From Sepioteuthis lessoniana (lineage: Eukaryota > Mollusca > Cephalopoda > Myopsida > Loliginidae), in the NCBI GenBank assembly GCA_963585895.1, contig OY757911.1, positions 88,309,275 to 88,373,274 on the forward strand: a stretch of DNA of 64,000 nucleotides. Direction: 5' to 3'. The translations under genes were made by a program, and so were the position numbers. Below, in pieces: positions 47,926 to 60,239 of the stretch. Each line of letters opens with the position of its first letter. Position 1 is the stretch's first letter. The notes beneath the pieces were generated by a model. That model did no database searches and was not told the DNA's origin. It saw only the letters and a program-made list of their open reading frames with translations.

Positions 47926-48178
47926 TTGGTCCAGTGGGTAGAGTGTTCGCCAATGATCCGGGAGAACTGGGTTCAATCCCAGGTCGTGTCATACCAAAGA
48001 CTTTAAAAATGGTACTTGATACCTCCTTGCTTAACACTCAGCAATATAAGGTACGTATAAAGGGTAAAGTGGAGCAATCCAGGAAAAGGACTAGCGCCCT
48101 CCCCTACACCTCAGTGTAGTAGCTATCGAAAAGGGAGCCTTCTGGTCGCCATCGACTCTGGTTGCCAACTTTACTTAC
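47926..48178 (+). repeat. SINE family C, most complete copy
   Basis: Head GGTCCAGTGGGTAGAGTG, a clear B box GGTTCAATCCC, then CATACCAAAGACTTTAAAAA, AGCGCCCTCCCCTACACC and TATCGAAAAGGGAGCCTT, ending TTTACTTACTTA. Confidence 0.85.
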
Positions 48179-49192
48179 TTATAAAGAATGTAATGTTATA
48201 AACCTTTACTACATATCCAAACTATTTTGTAGATTTGTTTATAAGGCTATATACAGTTTTACTTCAACTTTTAAACTGCAAGTTTTATGTAAGGAAAAAC
48301 TTAAAATCTGTTTTTCCCGAATAAATAATTTTGGATTTTTTAACAATTACAATAACTCAATTTTTAGATATCAATGTTCCTGTTCTGAAGATTATATATA
48401 CGTATAAAGAGTTGGGTGGTTTGGCAATTCATGTTCTGTATCGATTCCATTCCCCCCCCCCTGATACCGTGGGTTTTCGATTCAATTTTTTGATTTTTAA
48501 TTTAGTATTTTTGCTTTCTAAGGAAGTCATTCATTTTCTTGTGTAATGATAGCATTTATAGTCAATATCTGATTTTGTATGACAAATTTGCAACTTAGTC
48601 CATTGAACTCACAATTTCTTGTGTATTTCTGGTCCAATCTTAAAAATATCTATAGGGTTGGAAAGAAAATAAAATCTTTCTAAATGAAATAAAATCTGAT
48701 ATTAAATGAAACTGGCAACTATTTTTTATTCTTACTTGCTATTTTGTTGTTAACCTGATTTTACCACAAAAAATATTTTTTTGAAAACTGAAACAAATAT
48801 ATTTCAGACATCGTCATTCCCCCCGCCCTTTTTTTTTTTAAAAATTTGCAAACATTTTATGATATGAAAGATTTCCAAGTGCCTAATTTCCCTTTTTCTT
48901 CATTTTTTTGTAAACAAATTTCACAAAACTACTCAATTAAATGTTTTTATCATATTTTTGTTCAATCTTTTCCTCTTACAATGGTATAAATGTTGATAAT
49001 TTTATTAAAATCTTTTTCTACAGCGTTTCCTTGGATATGGTCACTCAGTAATGATAACACTAAACCAAAGAATTTCGGTTTTCTAAAAAATTTTGATTTG
49101 GTTTCAGTGTGAAGATGAAACTAAAAAGAAAAAAATATTTTTTTCCGGTTAAACCATCCATCTCTAATATATATATATACACACACACACAT

Positions 49193-49350
49193 TAAATAAA
49201 AATGTTGGAAATATTTGCATACACCTACCATATCAAAATATATACGTATAAATCTAGCATATAGACAAAGTTAAATAAAAATGCAGAAAGCTTTTGCATA
49301 CACCTACTATATTAAAACATACACATGTAAATCTGGTATATAGGGAAAGT
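49193..49350. repeat. Two tandem 79-bp units
   Basis: Units 49193-49271 and 49272-49350 both contain TTTGCATACACCTAC, TAAATCT and AAAGTTAAA at the same spacing. Confidence 0.85.
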
Positions 49351-49924
49351 TAAACAAAACACTAATCAAAATAGAAAAGGTGACAAAACCAATTTTTTTC
49401 TGCTTCAAAGAATCTCAAATTATTTGGTCACAATCTTTAAGTTTATATGAAAAGTTTTACACTGCCAGTATACACACAAAAAAGTTTTGGTCCCAACAGA
49501 CAAACAGTAACTTTTTTTGTATAGACAGTTTTATACAAATATTTTGATGCATATACAATTTTGAAGCATTTCTGCTGACATATTACACCAACATTTGTAT
49601 TTCAAGCAATACCCTGCTCGATAAGACTTGCAAAAGTGCCCCACCCTTACACTTTTTTTTCTAAGATTCCATACCAACCACCCATCCCTATTTTGTAAAT
49701 TTCTCTCTTGCACAAATTCCACTTTTTATTCAAGATTATGATTTAATGAAAGCAAGGGATCAACTGAAACTGTAAGTGTGTTTAAATAAATATACAAGCA
49801 CAAAAATTTATTATTACAAAGGCATTAAATTAGATTTGGTATAAAGCCACAACTCCAGAATCCACAGTGAATCTTTATCTATAGCCTGCAAAACCAGAAA
49901 ATATCCTTTTGGTTTACAAATAGT

Positions 49925-50040
49925 CATCTACTAAGCTTTGCTTAGTTTGGTATAAAGCCAGAAGTATGGGGCTCCCAGTGAGATCGCTATCAGTAGTCTG
50001 TTAACCTAGTTAGCAATTACATCATGAGAAGTACTTCCTT
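49925..50040 (-). repeat. SINE family D
   Basis: TTTGCTTAGTTTGGTATAAA, AGTATGGGGCTCCCAGTGAG and AGTCTGTTAACCTAGTTAGC agree with family D. Confidence 0.65.
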
Positions 50041-50292
50041 TGGTCTACAAATTTTAATGATGTAATTGATGATGACGCAGGGTTCAATTCAATATGGTTA
50101 CTAACCTCTGTCACCCAACCCAAAGGTTTATAGTGACTGTGCAGCAATCTATATACACAAAAATGTCACATATATACATATAGAATACATTTAAGAATTT
50201 AGAACATTCTAGATGAGCTAACAAACAACACCCATGTATTAATTCCCTCTACTTTTGATTAAAAATTCTAACCTATTTCTAAAATAATCTAC

Positions 50293-50293
<1 letters not shown>

Positions 50294-50323
<30 letters not shown>
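50294..50323. repeat. Poly-A tract
   Basis: About 30 A in a row. Confidence 0.95.
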
Positions 50324-50326
<3 letters not shown>

Positions 50327-50799
50327 AAAGCAGTTTGTTTATAACAAAATGCAATTTATAATAAAGCTACAGTAATTGATGAAATTTTATTCATAATATA
50401 AAAATAGACTATTTTCTCTCTTAAAACTGCATTTCAACATTCTATTAGTAAATCATGTGGATAAAATAACTTCTGTCAAATATTAAGTTGTATTTAACAC
50501 AAACTTCAAAATTTGTATTTTCACAAATTCTAATTTGATTAATTGCTTGCAGTCATATTTGTATTAAACATCAAGCTGCACTCTAAATTAATTTTTTGTC
50601 CTTTTATTTTCTTTTTATATCATTGAACATGTCTGCATCCTTTGTTCAAAATCACTTTCAAGTGAGTGGGTAATGGATTAAATTTATCAACGTTCTCAAT
50701 CTGTCATATTAGGTAATTAGCATAGAAATATAATCAAATCTATTAAACTGTTTCAGAGAATGAAATAAAGAATGTATTTTTTTTCTTTGTTATGTTAGG

Positions 50800-51460
50800 G
50801 TAGGTAATTTAGTTCAATGGCATATCAACCCTTGATGGTTATTTAATGACAAATCCTGTTTACATATTTGATGATTTGTAAGCAAATAGTTTATAGATAA
50901 CATTTTTAAATGAGCCAGGGCTCATTTTTTTTGCACACAGTAAAAAGATTTTAAGTATAGCTATTTAATATTAATAATTCTATTCATCAATTATTTCTAT
51001 CTAATTTTATATTAATCATTTGTTTGCACACAGTTAAATGGTTTCAAATATTGCTATCTAATACTAATAATTCTATATAAATCATTTGTTTGTACACTGT
51101 TAAATAGTTTTAAGTATTACTATTTAACACTAATAATTCTATTTAATATCAATCATTCATTTGTACACAGTTAAATGATTTTAACTATTACTATTTAACA
51201 TTAGTAATTCTATTTATCAAGTATTCCTTACATGAACAACTAGCACAAAGCTGTATGGTTTCAAATAACTAGTAATAATAATTCCTAGCAAAAGATTGAA
51301 GACTTCTATTTGATCCATAGATGGGACACTGACAGGTAGTACTATTGGGTCAGATTGGACCCAAGAGTAATAGTAATGAAGGGGTACACCACATTGCTCA
51401 AACTTCAAGACTGGAGCCTTAATATCAGATGCAGTTTAATGTCATACCCAGGACAGTAAA
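50800..51460. repeat. Family E repeat with internal VNTR
   Basis: Begins with an A-like tail (AATGGCATATCAACCCTTGA), then three to four diverged 70-80-bp units from about 50930 to 51230 (ATCATTTGTTTGCACACAGT, AATACTAATAATTCTAT), then the E core (TTGATCCATAGATGGGACAC, GATGCAGTTTAATGTCATAC). Confidence 0.75.
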
Positions 51461-51775
51461 TGTTTTCAAGTTTTGCTATCTAATATTAATAATTCTATTC
51501 AACACTATTCATCTGTTTGCGCACAGTCAAATGGTTTTAAGAATAGTAAATCACTGAATAGTTCTTTATGACACATAGATGGGACTAACTCCAGGTTAAA
51601 ATAGATCTGGGAGTAATGAAAATGAAGGAATACTCCACATTTCCCAACACTCCAAGTCTGGAACCTCACCATCAGATGATTTAGTGTAATACCAAGGACA
51701 CTCATTGGTGATGGTGGTAATCTTATCCTCTATTGAAGTGCAGTTGGTGTATTCTACAGCTTCAGCCTATAGGGC
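51461..51775. repeat. Family E repeat, second in tandem
   Basis: Starts with one VNTR unit (CATCTGTTTGCGCACAGTCA) and then an E core (GACACATAGATGGGACTAAC, CCAAGGACACTC). Confidence 0.7.
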
Positions 51776-52225
51776 AGTTTTTTTGTTAGTAATAAAAAAA
51801 AAAGGTATATTTATTTCACATTATACATGTATTACATATAATACTATGTTAATCCAAGAAGAAAAACATTTCATAATCATTATTTATACTAGTTTTAATG
51901 GTAGTTACACTCAATTTGTACATTCAATATATAAAAAAGATAGGCATAAGATTCAAGTCACATTATTTCTTAATGATGAAATTTAGAACAGGACCCTGAA
52001 CTGTTGATAAATATAGAAAGATAACTGCAGTCCCAAAATGCTTGTATTTAATTGAAAAGGCTTGAGGTTAAAAATAGCAAAGTAACAATATAACCTATTT
52101 GGGCTTTTATCAACCAAAATAGTTACAAAACTTATCTAAATATCAAGGTAACATTATTTGCTATATAGAATTGTATCTTCACAAGTTTGGTTAGGGATAG
52201 TCACTACAGTGAGAGCATTTGAGGC

Positions 52226-52680
52226 ACTCATGGTATAACAGTTATCATAGGAAATGGACACTGCGACCTGAGTACAAAACCTGGACAAGGTTGTTAGAAT
52301 TTCACATAGCCTCTATACCCTAGGAAAAGTATGAATCCAACTATTCTTAAGCGATGTACTCCAGTGGATAAGCAAAGGTTGGATGACCAGCTAGAGCCTA
52401 TATACAACAGCTCTGTGCCAATACAGGATGTAGCCTGGAAGACCTCCCGAGAGCGATGAACGATAGAGATGGGTGGTGAGAAAGGGAGATCCGTGCTGGC
52501 AGCACAACATGATGATAATGATGGATGAATAGTAGAGCAGATTGGCCTCTTTAACGTTGGAATGGTAACTAATCTAGAAGGAAAGCTGAATTCAAACCAG
52601 TTATACTTAACTTAAAAATTAACCTTGTGTCATATCCTGCTCTTGGTGGAGAGCATTTTGAATGTAGAAACTACCTAGTT
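52226..52680 (+). repeat. SINE family B split by a LINE tail
   Basis: SINE-B parts are 52226-52345 (TGGTATAACAGTTATCATAG, ACAAAACCTGGACAAGG) and 52530-52680 (CTAGAAGGAAAGCTGAATTC, ACCTTGTGTCATATCCTGCT). The piece between them is described separately. Confidence 0.75.
52346..52529 (+). pseudogene. LINE 3' end fragment
   Basis: A plus frame reads ARAYIQQLCANTGC, then SLEDLPRAMNDRDGW, then EIRAGSTT before a run of ATG/ATA repeats. It matches the C-terminal end of invertebrate LINE proteins: TYxxQLxxDTGxxLEDLxxAMxDRxxWRxRVxxIRAxSTT. The short tandem repeat at the end (GATGATAATGATGG) is like the 3' ends of RTE-type LINEs. Confidence 0.65.
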
Positions 52681-53037
52681 AAAAGTTGGTTAAAAGATTA
52701 GTTGTGTACAGTTCCAACATAGGTATTAAAAACTAACCAACTTGCTAAGATCACATTCATCTATTATGAAATTAAATCAATAAATTTGATTGGAATTTTC
52801 TTAATTTGGTAGATATTTTTCTTTGATTTAATAATAAACTGAAAAGTAAGTAGAAAGAACATTTTTTAAATTAATCTAATTAAATTTGGAGATGAGATTT
52901 AAAAATCTTTTTTGTTGCATATTTGCTACTATGAGAAAATAAAATATCAAAGTCCTTAAAAATACAACAGAACCAAGCTATAATCATGTATATTTCTTGT
53001 ATTTAGCTTATTGTAAACTAGAGTGATTTTTTTTTTA

Positions 53038-53255
53038 GTTGATTGGTTTGGCTTCTTTGTTTAATGGCATATCTACCTTTGTAAGTTATTTGATACTAAA
53101 GCCATCCTTATAGAATAAGAATAGTGGTACTAGTTAACACATAACTAAGAGATAAGGGGGTTCATACTTTTCCCAAGGGTATTAGTTAGAAATTGAATAA
53201 TAGTGCATTGGATTTTGAACTCACTATGATGTCACAGAACAGCACATTAACTTCT
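53038..53255 (-). repeat. SINE family A
   Basis: CTTCTTTGTTTAATGGCATA and TCCCAAGGGTATTAGTTAGA, with the head GTCACAGAACAGCACATTAA. Confidence 0.8.
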
Positions 53256-53819
53256 TTTTTAGTTGAGTGGGTAGAACAATTACAGCAATATTTTGAATAA
53301 GCGAGTCATTTTGAAGAACAATTTGATTGCATGAAATCAGTGCAATAACTTGAGTAACTTTCTGGGGTGGAAACATTTTATACATTTATCTGATTGGTCA
53401 TTTCTGAATAATGATTTGATTAGGTGAGATCATAAGGTCTTTAAATTGAGAAAGTTTCCACTGAATTCTGAATATAGGCAAGGTTATTTGAAAAATTTAT
53501 GGAATATATATTGTTTTCAGGAGTCAATGGATATTTTGATAGAGAGGGAAGGTTACTAAAAGATCTCAAAAAGATCTTTATCTTAAATTAAGTTTCAAAA
53601 CCAAAATTCAAGAAAAAAAAATTGTTTGAAAGCAAACGATACTTCAAGTAAAAACTACTGAATAATTTTAGCTATTATTATTTAATTTATGTCATTTTAA
53701 AATGAAGCTGCTAGCATTAGGTATATATTTCAAAGTCTAAAATACATATAAATCGCAGTTGAAAAAACAAATTATAAGAATTTTAAAAAAAGGAGTTACT
53801 TTTCAATCACCCTGTATTA

Positions 53820-54105
53820 ACTCAATAACTTTGCCACCAGCTGGATGTAACACAAGGTCAATTTTTAGTGTAGTAGTGCTGGTTTGAACTCGGTTTTCCT
53901 TCTCATAGACTTTTTACTGAACTATGGCCAAAGAGCCCAGTCTGCTCAATTATTTGCCTATACCTGGGGGAAGGGGGAAAAAAAAACAAACAAACAAAAA
54001 CTGAACAGATGCCTTTCTCAAGGGCATTAGCACAAAGTGAGAATCTGAATTTGGCTCATCAGTGTCCATCTCTAAAGATAATAACTGTTATGCCACATGC
54101 TTCCA
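53820..54105 (-). repeat. SINE family B
   Basis: TAACACAAGGTCAATTTTTA tail, AAGAGCCCAGTCTGCTCAAT middle, and AATAACTGTTATGCCACATG head. Confidence 0.75.
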
Positions 54106-54644
54106 CAAGTGAGAGATGAAGTAGAGGGAAACTAAAACTTTGATTGTGATAATGATATACTGTAAAGTAGATATACCATATATCTCATGAAATATAGCGT
54201 AATTATAACTTGTAATTAACTACTTCTTCAGGATGGACTCAAATTTCTGCATTTTTTTTACCACTCTAAAATGTAAAAGTTGACACACCATTTAGATAAA
54301 GATATAAATTTATATTAGTCTATAGGGATTTGGAGGATGGCTTAATAGATAAAAGTGCAGAAAATGGAATCTGAATGAAGTATAATTTCTGAATTATATA
54401 ATTTCATACTAATTTTCTGTTAGGATAGGCATAAATATACATCTATTAGGCCAGGGATTACTCTCTACTGCCAGGACCATGTAACCAATTACAAAATGTT
54501 AAAAATTCCTAGAAGAGAAGATGAACCTTGTCAGTTAACCTCCATTGCCATAAAGGAACATATAGTATTCTAATAGTTTAGGTCATTTGATGATTTGATT
54601 TTGATATATTATAATTTTCAAACATTGAAATAAGTAAAGCTGGT

Positions 54645-54872
54645 GACCTTAGTTGAGGGTGAATCGAAGGCTCCCTTTTCAATAGCTACTACACCGAGGT
54701 GTAGGGGAGGGCACTACTCCATTCCTTGGATTGGTCCACTTTACCCTTGATCCTTACCTTATAGTGCTGAGTGCATCAAGTAACATTTTTTGAGTCTTTG
54801 GTATGACTCAACCTGGGATTGAACAACTGGAAAACACTCTACTGATTAGACCAATGGCCAGTTGAAATACTT
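54645..54872 (-). repeat. SINE family C
   Basis: CTCCCTTTTCAATAGCTACT, GTGTAGGGGAGGGCACTACT, GGTATGACTCAACCTGGGAT and TAGACCAATGGCCAG: the family C core in minus orientation. Confidence 0.8.
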
Positions 54873-56979
54873 GTTATTAAAACGTTATAGTAGCAAAATA
54901 ATCTTTTTGAAAGGGTTAAATTATTGAATAGTATTTAAAAATCAAAACTTCAAGAATTATCATGATATACTAGGGGTCTGTTGAAATGCATTTAAAAAAT
55001 CTTTACATGAAAAGAGAACAGCTTTCTAGGTCAATTTGAGAAAAGATTTTTGTCATTTGTAAGTTGATATAGAGAAATAGAAAACAAGTTTACTTATTAT
55101 GACTTGAAGCATCTCATGTTCATGGTGAAAGAGAAACAGATTTTTATCTAATGATTTATTGACAGCAATAATAAATATCTAGTCTAAATTTTTTACAAAA
55201 ATTTTAAACCTATCAAGATCACTGTAATATCCAACTAGTAAATATGTAAGTATATTGATATCATAAGAATATTTAAATTTTTAAATACTACATATGAGAT
55301 CTCATTCTGAAGTTTTATAATATGAAAAATAACTATCCAATTGATTAAGCCCACCAAAATTAGAATTAGAAAAAAGTTTTCAAAAATAAGTAAGCACTAA
55401 AATACTGTCATAATTATAATTAGAGTAACCATAGAAAATGGTAAGCTTAATAATGTTCATAAAATGATTGCTTATCATTTAAAGGGAGCTATCATGAAAA
55501 AAAAAAAAAAAATAAAAAAAGATGCAGCATTGTGAAAATTTAATTGAAGATCAAAAGTTAATTCTTATAATTGTTAAGTTTTGATTATATAGTTAATATA
55601 ATTTTTAATAGCACAGAAAAGCCCAAGATTGTTTTAAGAAATGCTGGAAATCACTGCGAGTTATAAGTGCAAGTGAAACAACAAATAAAAATTTGCAAAT
55701 AAAAATAAAATAAATAAAACAAGATAAAAGCAACACAAAAGCCATCAATTCTGCAATTGTTTAAATAATTTGTGCTTGTTTATAATTTAAAAAAAAAAAA
55801 AACCAAAGCAAAAAAAATTTCTTATTTGAACAAATGCAGATGTTCACACAACAATTAAAAATAGATTAGGCCAAAAAAGAAAACAAAATACAGTATTGGA
55901 CAAAAAATTTTTAAAATAGTGAAAAAAAAAAAAACTGAACTTTTTTTTATTATTATTGCCACAAAATTTCATGCAGCTTCAATGGTATAGACACACATAA
56001 GAAGTGGTTATTTTCCTGAATTATTGTCAAAGTTCCCTTATTTGTAACAAAAAGTCATAAATTTTCTAAAATAAAAATTCTTAGAAATACCAAAAAAAAA
56101 AGAAACTTCTTTTTTTGTTCTTGGTTTGATATCTGACTTTTTGATAAGTTCTTTACTAATGGCTAATAAGCAGTTGTTTAAGTTTGAAAAAGGTTAAATT
56201 GTGGCATACAATAAGTGTGAACTATCACTTTGCAATATTACAAAGAAATTGAATCACCATCATTCATCAATTGATGTTTTCCTCAAATTATAGGAAAATA
56301 GGAAATTATCATTAAAAAAAAAACAAAAAAAAAAACAAAAAACTTTTATGTCAGCTGTCTGGGGTTTTCTTTTTGTCCAATATTGTATTTCTGAATAGTC
56401 GAAACTGAATTCAAATTGTGTAGGAAAAAAATATTTCAAAGCCAGTTTGATTTTACTAGTATAACATTGATATGAGAGAAATATATTTTTCATTGTTTGA
56501 AATTATTTGGGTTTTTTTCTCTCCTGAAAGGACTGATATTCCTTAAAATCTAAAAATTAATTGAAGAAATAAATATCTTAGAAGAAGGAATGTTTCTTAA
56601 TTAGAAATAAACGTTTTTTTACCTTCTCTCTTATTTATGTCAATTCGACATTATAGCCTGAAAAAACACCCCAACAACCATTGCAGCAGGAAGTGGAAAC
56701 ATTTTATTTTTCCTGTGTAGTTTATCTTCAACAGTATTAAAGATACAAAACTACTGACTGTATCTTTTAAGTCAATATATGAACAACTGAGCTGTCATCT
56801 TTGATTATAAGAAGAATGAATCTTTTGAATTTCAGGCATTTACATTAAGTGCATATCAATGTTTGCATTCTTAATTAAGAGTGGTCATGTTGGCAGTGTT
56901 TTTACTGACATATATTTTCTGAACATTTTGATAATAAATATTGACCATTTTAGTCTCTACATGTGTGTGAGAGGGAAGG

Positions 56980-57140
56980 GAGTAATGGTTATCAGTACAG
57001 AAACTGGAATGCATAAAATTAGTTCAAATTCTGACTTGAGGTTATTAATTTGCATTAATTCCCTTGCCATAGGTAAAATAGTAAATTAGATTGGGCTCTC
57101 AAGCCTTTTTAGAACAACCAGTATAGGAAAAGAATAACTG
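56980..57140 (+). repeat. SINE family B, partial
   Basis: GAGTAATGGTTATCAGTACA, TAGTTCAAATTCTGAC, ATTGGGCTCTCAAGCC and GAATAACTGAATTCAAACCC. The tail is missing. Confidence 0.65.
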
Positions 57141-57627
57141 AATTCAAACCCTGTTAATATATCATAATAAGGTAAGGCAATTATTTCCAATGTCTTACAG
57201 ACTTTGGGGAAGGCCTGAGACCTGCAGTAGACCGAGACAAAGGTTGATGGAAGGTTAATTAATTGAACAGTTATGCAAATTATAGCAATGTTTAATTTCT
57301 TTCAATTTATTAAGAGACAGAATCCTCCAGTTAATGCCAGCCTCATGATGATAAACCAAAACTGTTGGAAGAGGCTCAAGTGATTGTGCAGATAAAATGT
57401 ACTTTTAAACCCCATGAAAGTATTTACGCAAATATGCAATTCATATACATGAATTTTTTTTCTTTATATTTACACATGTTGGGGTCTAAATGAGAAAAAT
57501 AAGAAATAAATAAAATAATGCATAGCAAGATATTTTCCTGTAAGGTTGGCTTGCAGTTAATTCTTTAAGAGAAATCAAATTTTTGGTTGCCTTTTACAAA
57601 CTGACACAAGGAAATATAAAACTAGAC

Positions 57628-57664
<37 letters not shown>

Positions 57665-57689
57665 AAGAAGAAAAAAAAAAAAAAAAAGA
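57628..57689. repeat. Poly-A and GAA-rich tract
   Basis: A long A run broken by GAAAG units. Confidence 0.95.
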
Positions 57690-59187
57690 GGGAGGGTTCA
57701 AACATCTAAAAGTTTTTTTTTCTGATGTGAACATTGAAAATCTGTTGATGTGCAAGAATGTTTGACAACAAGAAGAACTAAAATGTCAGTTGGTAATGTG
57801 ACTTCTTGATAAATGTCACTTGTAAAAAGGTGATACACAAATAAGTCCCTTAGCATGACGCTAATTCAATGATGTTGCTTTACAGACAATATAAAATAGT
57901 AGGAAGAAATTTATGATGATCAGATAGCACAAACACTCTTTTCTTTCTATTGTGCTTATCTACACCACAACTTTTACCTCCGTTTCACTCCCAAGTCTAC
58001 ATTAACATATCCTCATTAACAGTAATCCCAAAGTCCCACATACACAGCTTTTACCATAAAAAAAATTAAAGACTGGCTTGTCAATTTCACTGCACAGTTT
58101 GATATTGATAAGGGCAAGAGGAAAAGATGATTACATTTTAACAACACAAAGGATTTTGCTGTTTTATTTTTCATCAAAATAATAACTCACTGAGTAAGAA
58201 TTCTTTATAGAAAGGGCATGAATACTGTAACATGCTTGTTGTATTTTCAAAATGATTCAGAATTATAGAAGTATATACTGACAATAATAATGGAAGCACA
58301 GAAAGCTGTGTAGATGCAAATGTAGATTGGGAAGGGCATTCTTTGCACGAGCCTAACTTCACTAGCTCTACAAATTACTTTTAAATCTTTCAATTCACTC
58401 TGGTCTGACATTTTATGGTTAACTAATAGTCTGGGTTTGGACAGATCAGTCAGCTTTATTCTCCTTAAGACTTTCATTACGATTGAGGAAAACTTAAACA
58501 TTTTCTTGCAATTGGTCCTATGCATCAGTTAATTCTTTTGTCATGTACATCTATACTGTTTTCTCTGCTTCCATTATAATTGTTAAAATTTCTTGTATTT
58601 ATTGTTCATTCATTATAGTAGACATATACTTCCATTTCAAGTCAAGAGTAAGTAAATAGTAACAGATTTTTTAAATAAAAAAGTTTGCAACTGTTGATTT
58701 AAGATAAAAAATGTTTATAGAAAAAAATTATTGAAACATTTGAGAATAACACTTCCTTTTTAATACATATAAATAAAATGAAAAGTTCACATGAAACCTA
58801 TCAAATAATCAACCCAGATTTCAAACAATTCAAAATTAATTTCAACTTTATTCATTATAAGATAATAAAACCCAGAATTATTCAAGCACATATCAGCTTA
58901 CACATAATTTGAATGAAAAGACAATAGGATATTAATAGTAATAATATATAAACATTTTAATTATCAAATAGTAAATGGAAATGATTTCAAATTTTATAAG
59001 AAATACCAAATAAGCTTTTGCTTACAGTATTCAGGCCATTTTAGTTATTCCATCAAATTAGTAAATGACAACATCAAAGGATGCTAAAGAATCAGAGGGG
59101 AGATGATACAAAAATTCATCATAAGTGCAACAACAGAAATAAAAGTCTCCAAAAATATTGAGAAATAAAGTAGCGATGAGTATATAC

Positions 59188-59243
59188 CTGTCTATCTGAG
59201 GCAAAAGCCTCATCATCACTAGGATCAGTTGTAGAATTAGGAC
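59188..59243 (-). CDS. ablim: abLIM-family linker exon, acidic (most upstream exon in window)
   Basis: 56 nt: two bases finishing a codon from an exon outside the window, then 18 codons ending in phase 0. The acceptor is GTTTTTACAG and the donor CAG|GTATAT. The peptide reads PNSTTDPSDDEAFASDRQ and joins directly to SSYRGRSPTGSF. It is acidic and Ser/Asp-rich, as expected for a casein-kinase-2-like linker. The preceding exon, presumably nearer the LIM domains, should lie to the right of the window and end with one base of a codon completed by GT (for example Gly, Ser, Arg or Cys). Confidence 0.8.
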
Positions 59244-59959
59244 CTGTAAAAACAAGCAAAGATTACATAGATTAAAACACTGTCTAAGACAAAATTATAA
59301 TCAAGAGCATAAAAAAAGATGGAAAGAAATAAAAAAAATATATTTGATAAATGAATCAATGATGTGAATTTTGTTAACTCGGCCTAAATATATAAAATCA
59401 AATTTAAAATAAATAACATAAGAAAAAGTTGATCACTTAATTGTATACATTGGGAAAGTGTCTGTAAATGGGAGAAAAATAATTCATTTTATACAAGAAC
59501 ATTGAAATACACAGAGCAATAGTACTAAACTCAAAGACACAAAGAGGTATTGTGTCCTGGAGAAGAGCCAATTTCAACAGCAATACAACTGAAGGGCTGA
59601 TAGGGAGACCCTTTTTTTTATCAAAAAGAATGTGCATGTATCACTAAATATCTGAGAGTATGAGAACTAGAACAAAAGTCCAATTTGAATAAAAGTAGAC
59701 TATTTTTTATGAAATGCTCAAAAGGTAAATATTGGTAATGAAAATGGTTCCAAGAGGCCTAAATAAACATTACAGATGTGTCCTTTGGGGCAAGTGTTTG
59801 AGATCCATACTATAAAGTAAGATAAAAAAAAGGAATATAAGGTGAATGTGAGAGAAAGTGAGAAAAAAATATTCAGAAAAATATTTGGATAATTTTAGTA
59901 TTTAGTAATATTCATAGATTAATGTACTCATTTAATATCTTCACACCACTAGCAACTGT

Positions 59960-60215
59960 AAATCTTCAATGAAATTGGAGAGACAGCCAGTCTCTCCAGC
60001 TCTCCAGGAATCTTATCAATATTCTAGCTGATATATGCTGTGGTATGAATAGTCAATTCTTCCTCAGATTTCTAGTTCCCCCATTCTCTATTTCACAATC
60101 TTTGGGATTGTTTCATGGGCTCCAACTATGATTGGTATCAATCACTTTCATGTTCCACAACTTTTTCAGCTTTCTGGTAAGGTCCAGGTATTTACCTACT
60201 CAGTGATCTGCTGAG
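59960..60215 (-). pseudogene. LINE C-terminal fragment (KLWNM type)
   Basis: The minus strand reads KYLDLTRKLKKLWNMKV and further degenerate tail sequence (ILIRFLESW). It matches the copies at 37200 and 60240. Confidence 0.6.
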
Positions 60216-60239
60216 ATGATGATAACAATAATAGAGATA

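Larger units (their letters stand above)
45136..59187 (-). other. 14-kb intron between exons 59188 and 45135
   Basis: Contains SINE families A, B, C and D, family-E copies including a VNTR, a 79-bp tandem pair and a LINE tail inserted in a SINE. Unassigned stretches are 45880-46970, 47210-47925 (see findings), 48190-49190, 50050-50790, 51780-52220, 54880-56970 and 57190-59180. Confidence 0.65.
2318..59243 (-). other. ablim: abLIM/UNC-115/dematin-family gene, internal part (eight exons)
   Basis: Eight minus-strand exons with GT-AG borders join in frame into 861 nt. The last two (5638-5459 and 2578-2318) resemble the central region of dematin and abLIM: a KIE-x-DW-PGPPS motif, then a basic-acidic stretch, then a helical segment, then LDPWKASRAPSA and a TRYxSP motif. 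Family members link LIM domains (abLIM, UNC-115) and a C-terminal villin headpiece to F-actin and act in the cytoskeleton, for example in axon guidance. No LIM domain or headpiece is in the window, so both gene ends lie outside: 5' exons to the right, 3' exons to the left. Dematin itself lacks LIM domains, so the LIM part is inferred. Additional alternative exons in the long introns cannot be excluded. Confidence 0.85.

Noticed and set aside
47926-47995. tRNA gene candidate (clear B box)
   Set aside because: It is the head of SINE family C: no acceptor stem, and the core and tail follow directly.
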